NCBI GenBank assembly: GCA_902762325.1
Contig: CACWNV010000004.1
Coordinates: 1 to 64,000 of the forward strand
DNA from: an uncultured Prevotellaceae bacterium
GTDB taxonomy: Bacteria; Bacteroidota; Bacteroidia; Bacteroidales; Bacteroidaceae
DNA length: 64,000 nt
Direction of reading: 5' to 3'
A program made the translations under genes and the position numbers. This document shows positions 63,247 to 64,000 of the stretch, one piece after another. Each line of letters begins with the position of its first letter. The stretch's first letter is position 1. Below the pieces are notes generated by a model, which saw nothing but the letters and a program-made list of their open reading frames with translations, had not been told where the DNA came from and did not search any database.

Positions 63247-64000
63247 ATGGTCTATATTGAATTACCAGGTAAAAACACCAGACGTTTATCTTTCTATTTA
63301 GCGATGGAAGAATACGTTGCACGTACCCTAAATACACTTGATGACTGCTTTTTCATGTGGCAAGTTCAACCAAGTGTCATCGTGGGGAGAAATCAGCTGA
63401 TAGAAACTGAAGTCAACATTCCATTTTGTAAAGCCCACAATATAAGTGTTTATCGCCGGAAAAGCGGCGGAGGATGTGTATATGCCGACATGTCGAATGT
63501 GATGTTCTCATACATTACCCGTGACGAGAATGTCAACCTGACTTTCAACAGATACATCAATCAACTGGTTCTCGTCCTTTACCGGATGGGGATTGATGCA
63601 AAGAACAGCGGAAGAAATGATGTGATGATTGACGGGAAAAAGGTATCAGGTAATGCCTTTTACCATATTCCCGGCCATTCCATTGTTCATGGAACCATGT
63701 TGTATGACACTGACATGCAGAATATGGTTCATTCGATTACTCCATCAAATGACAAGCTCATCAGTAAAGGTGTTCAAAGCGTGCGCCAGCATATTGCTTT
63801 GCTGAAGGACTACACTCAAATGTCATTGGAAGAGTTCAAATCATTCGTTCGCCAGAATCTTTGCAAGGAGACGTTATCGCTTTCAGACGAAGATGTCATC
63901 AAGATTGAAGAGATAGAACAAGAATACTTGTCAGAGAGGTTTATCTACGGAAGCAATCCCAAGTATGCGATTGTCAAAAAGCAGTTCATCAAGGATGTCG
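63247..64000 (+). CDS. lplA: Lipoate-protein ligase A (partial, runs off the window)
   Basis: Attaches exogenous lipoate, via lipoyl-AMP, to lipoyl domains of dehydrogenase complexes. The first 251 residues are visible from MVYIELPGKNTRRL. Family motifs are FFMWQVQPSVIVGRNQ, RRKSGGGCVYAD (about 74-85; RRxxGGGxVxxD type) and SGRNDVMIDGKKVSGNAFY with the catalytic lysine. The gene continues past base 64000, so the C-terminal accessory domain is not fully seen. It lies divergent from the macroglobulin gene. Confidence 0.93.
   Translation, partial: MVYIELPGKNTRRLSFYLAMEEYVARTLNTLDDCFFMWQVQPSVIVGRNQLIETEVNIPFCKAHNISVYRRKSGGGCVYADMSNVMFSYITRDENVNLTFNRYINQLVLVLYRMGIDAKNSGRNDVMIDGKKVSGNAFYHIPGHSIVHGTMLYDTDMQNMVHSITPSNDKLISKGVQSVRQHIALLKDYTQMSLEEFKSFVRQNLCKETLSLSDEDVIKIEEIEQEYLSERFIYGSNPKYAIVKKQFIKDV

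Overview
This window is a chromosome segment from a Bacteroidota bacterium, most likely a Prevotella-type member of the Prevotellaceae. The main evidence is recurrent TTG-N19-TAnnTTTG promoters in front of gene blocks, the ATP synthase order atpD-C-x-B-E-F-H-A-G, DUF5686, DUF4112, DUF1573 and DUF2723 family proteins, an UpxY-type NusG paralogue, and many secreted glycoside hydrolases. The genus is inferred from protein style only. No phage, insertion sequence, plasmid gene or CRISPR array was seen.

Layout, 1-18 kb. A secreted GH43-CBM6 enzyme (minus) diverges from the tight block ftsY-rimO-HU-HU/LysM fusion (plus). A long minus-strand stretch follows: DUF4112 protein, polysaccharide deacetylase, giant DUF2723 membrane protein, VTT-domain protein, a polytopic membrane protein, purD, an S37-like peptidase, dipeptidyl peptidase IV, an RlmL-like RNA methyltransferase with a charged tail, and cysE.

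19.3-31.1 kb (plus). Five almost gap-free genes encode a nucleotidyltransferase, an ATP-grasp protein, a CDP-alcohol phosphotransferase, a HAD hydrolase and a DUF5686 outer-membrane protein. They look like a dedicated polar-lipid head-group pathway. A hot-dog thioesterase, a LuxR-type response regulator, a GH2 enzyme and a GH31 enzyme follow, then a strong hairpin and tRNA-Arg(UCU) with its own terminator.

31.4-40 kb. GH105 and PL11 (minus) form a rhamnogalacturonan-I module. Divergent from it are an ECF-type S component, a large outer-membrane beta-barrel protein with a Gly/Arg-rich tail, and a patatin phospholipase. No SusC/SusD pair is present.

40.2-47.7 kb (plus) is a complete F-type ATP synthase operon with a proton-type c subunit and a short epsilon. 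47.8-54.5 kb (plus) is a complete tryptophan operon in the order trpDCFABEG. It is preceded by a leader peptide with three consecutive Trp codons, an antiterminator and a terminator, which is classical ribosome-mediated attenuation. An orphan NusG/UpxY paralogue follows.

55.5-63 kb (minus) is the block alpha-2-macroglobulin-like protein, DUF1573 protein, ispH, each 3 nt apart. The window ends inside a lipoate-protein ligase gene (plus).

The most noteworthy items are: (i) the Trp attenuator; (ii) a dispersed family of 22-bp tandem palindromic units (core TAAACG-N3-CGTTTA) at three intergenic loci; (iii) the five-gene lipid head-group operon, in which both the CDP-alcohol phosphotransferase and the HAD enzyme deviate at catalytic acidic positions; and (iv) a membrane-anchored HU-LysM fusion that could link DNA to the cell wall. 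All identifications are by eye from sequence motifs; no database search was run.
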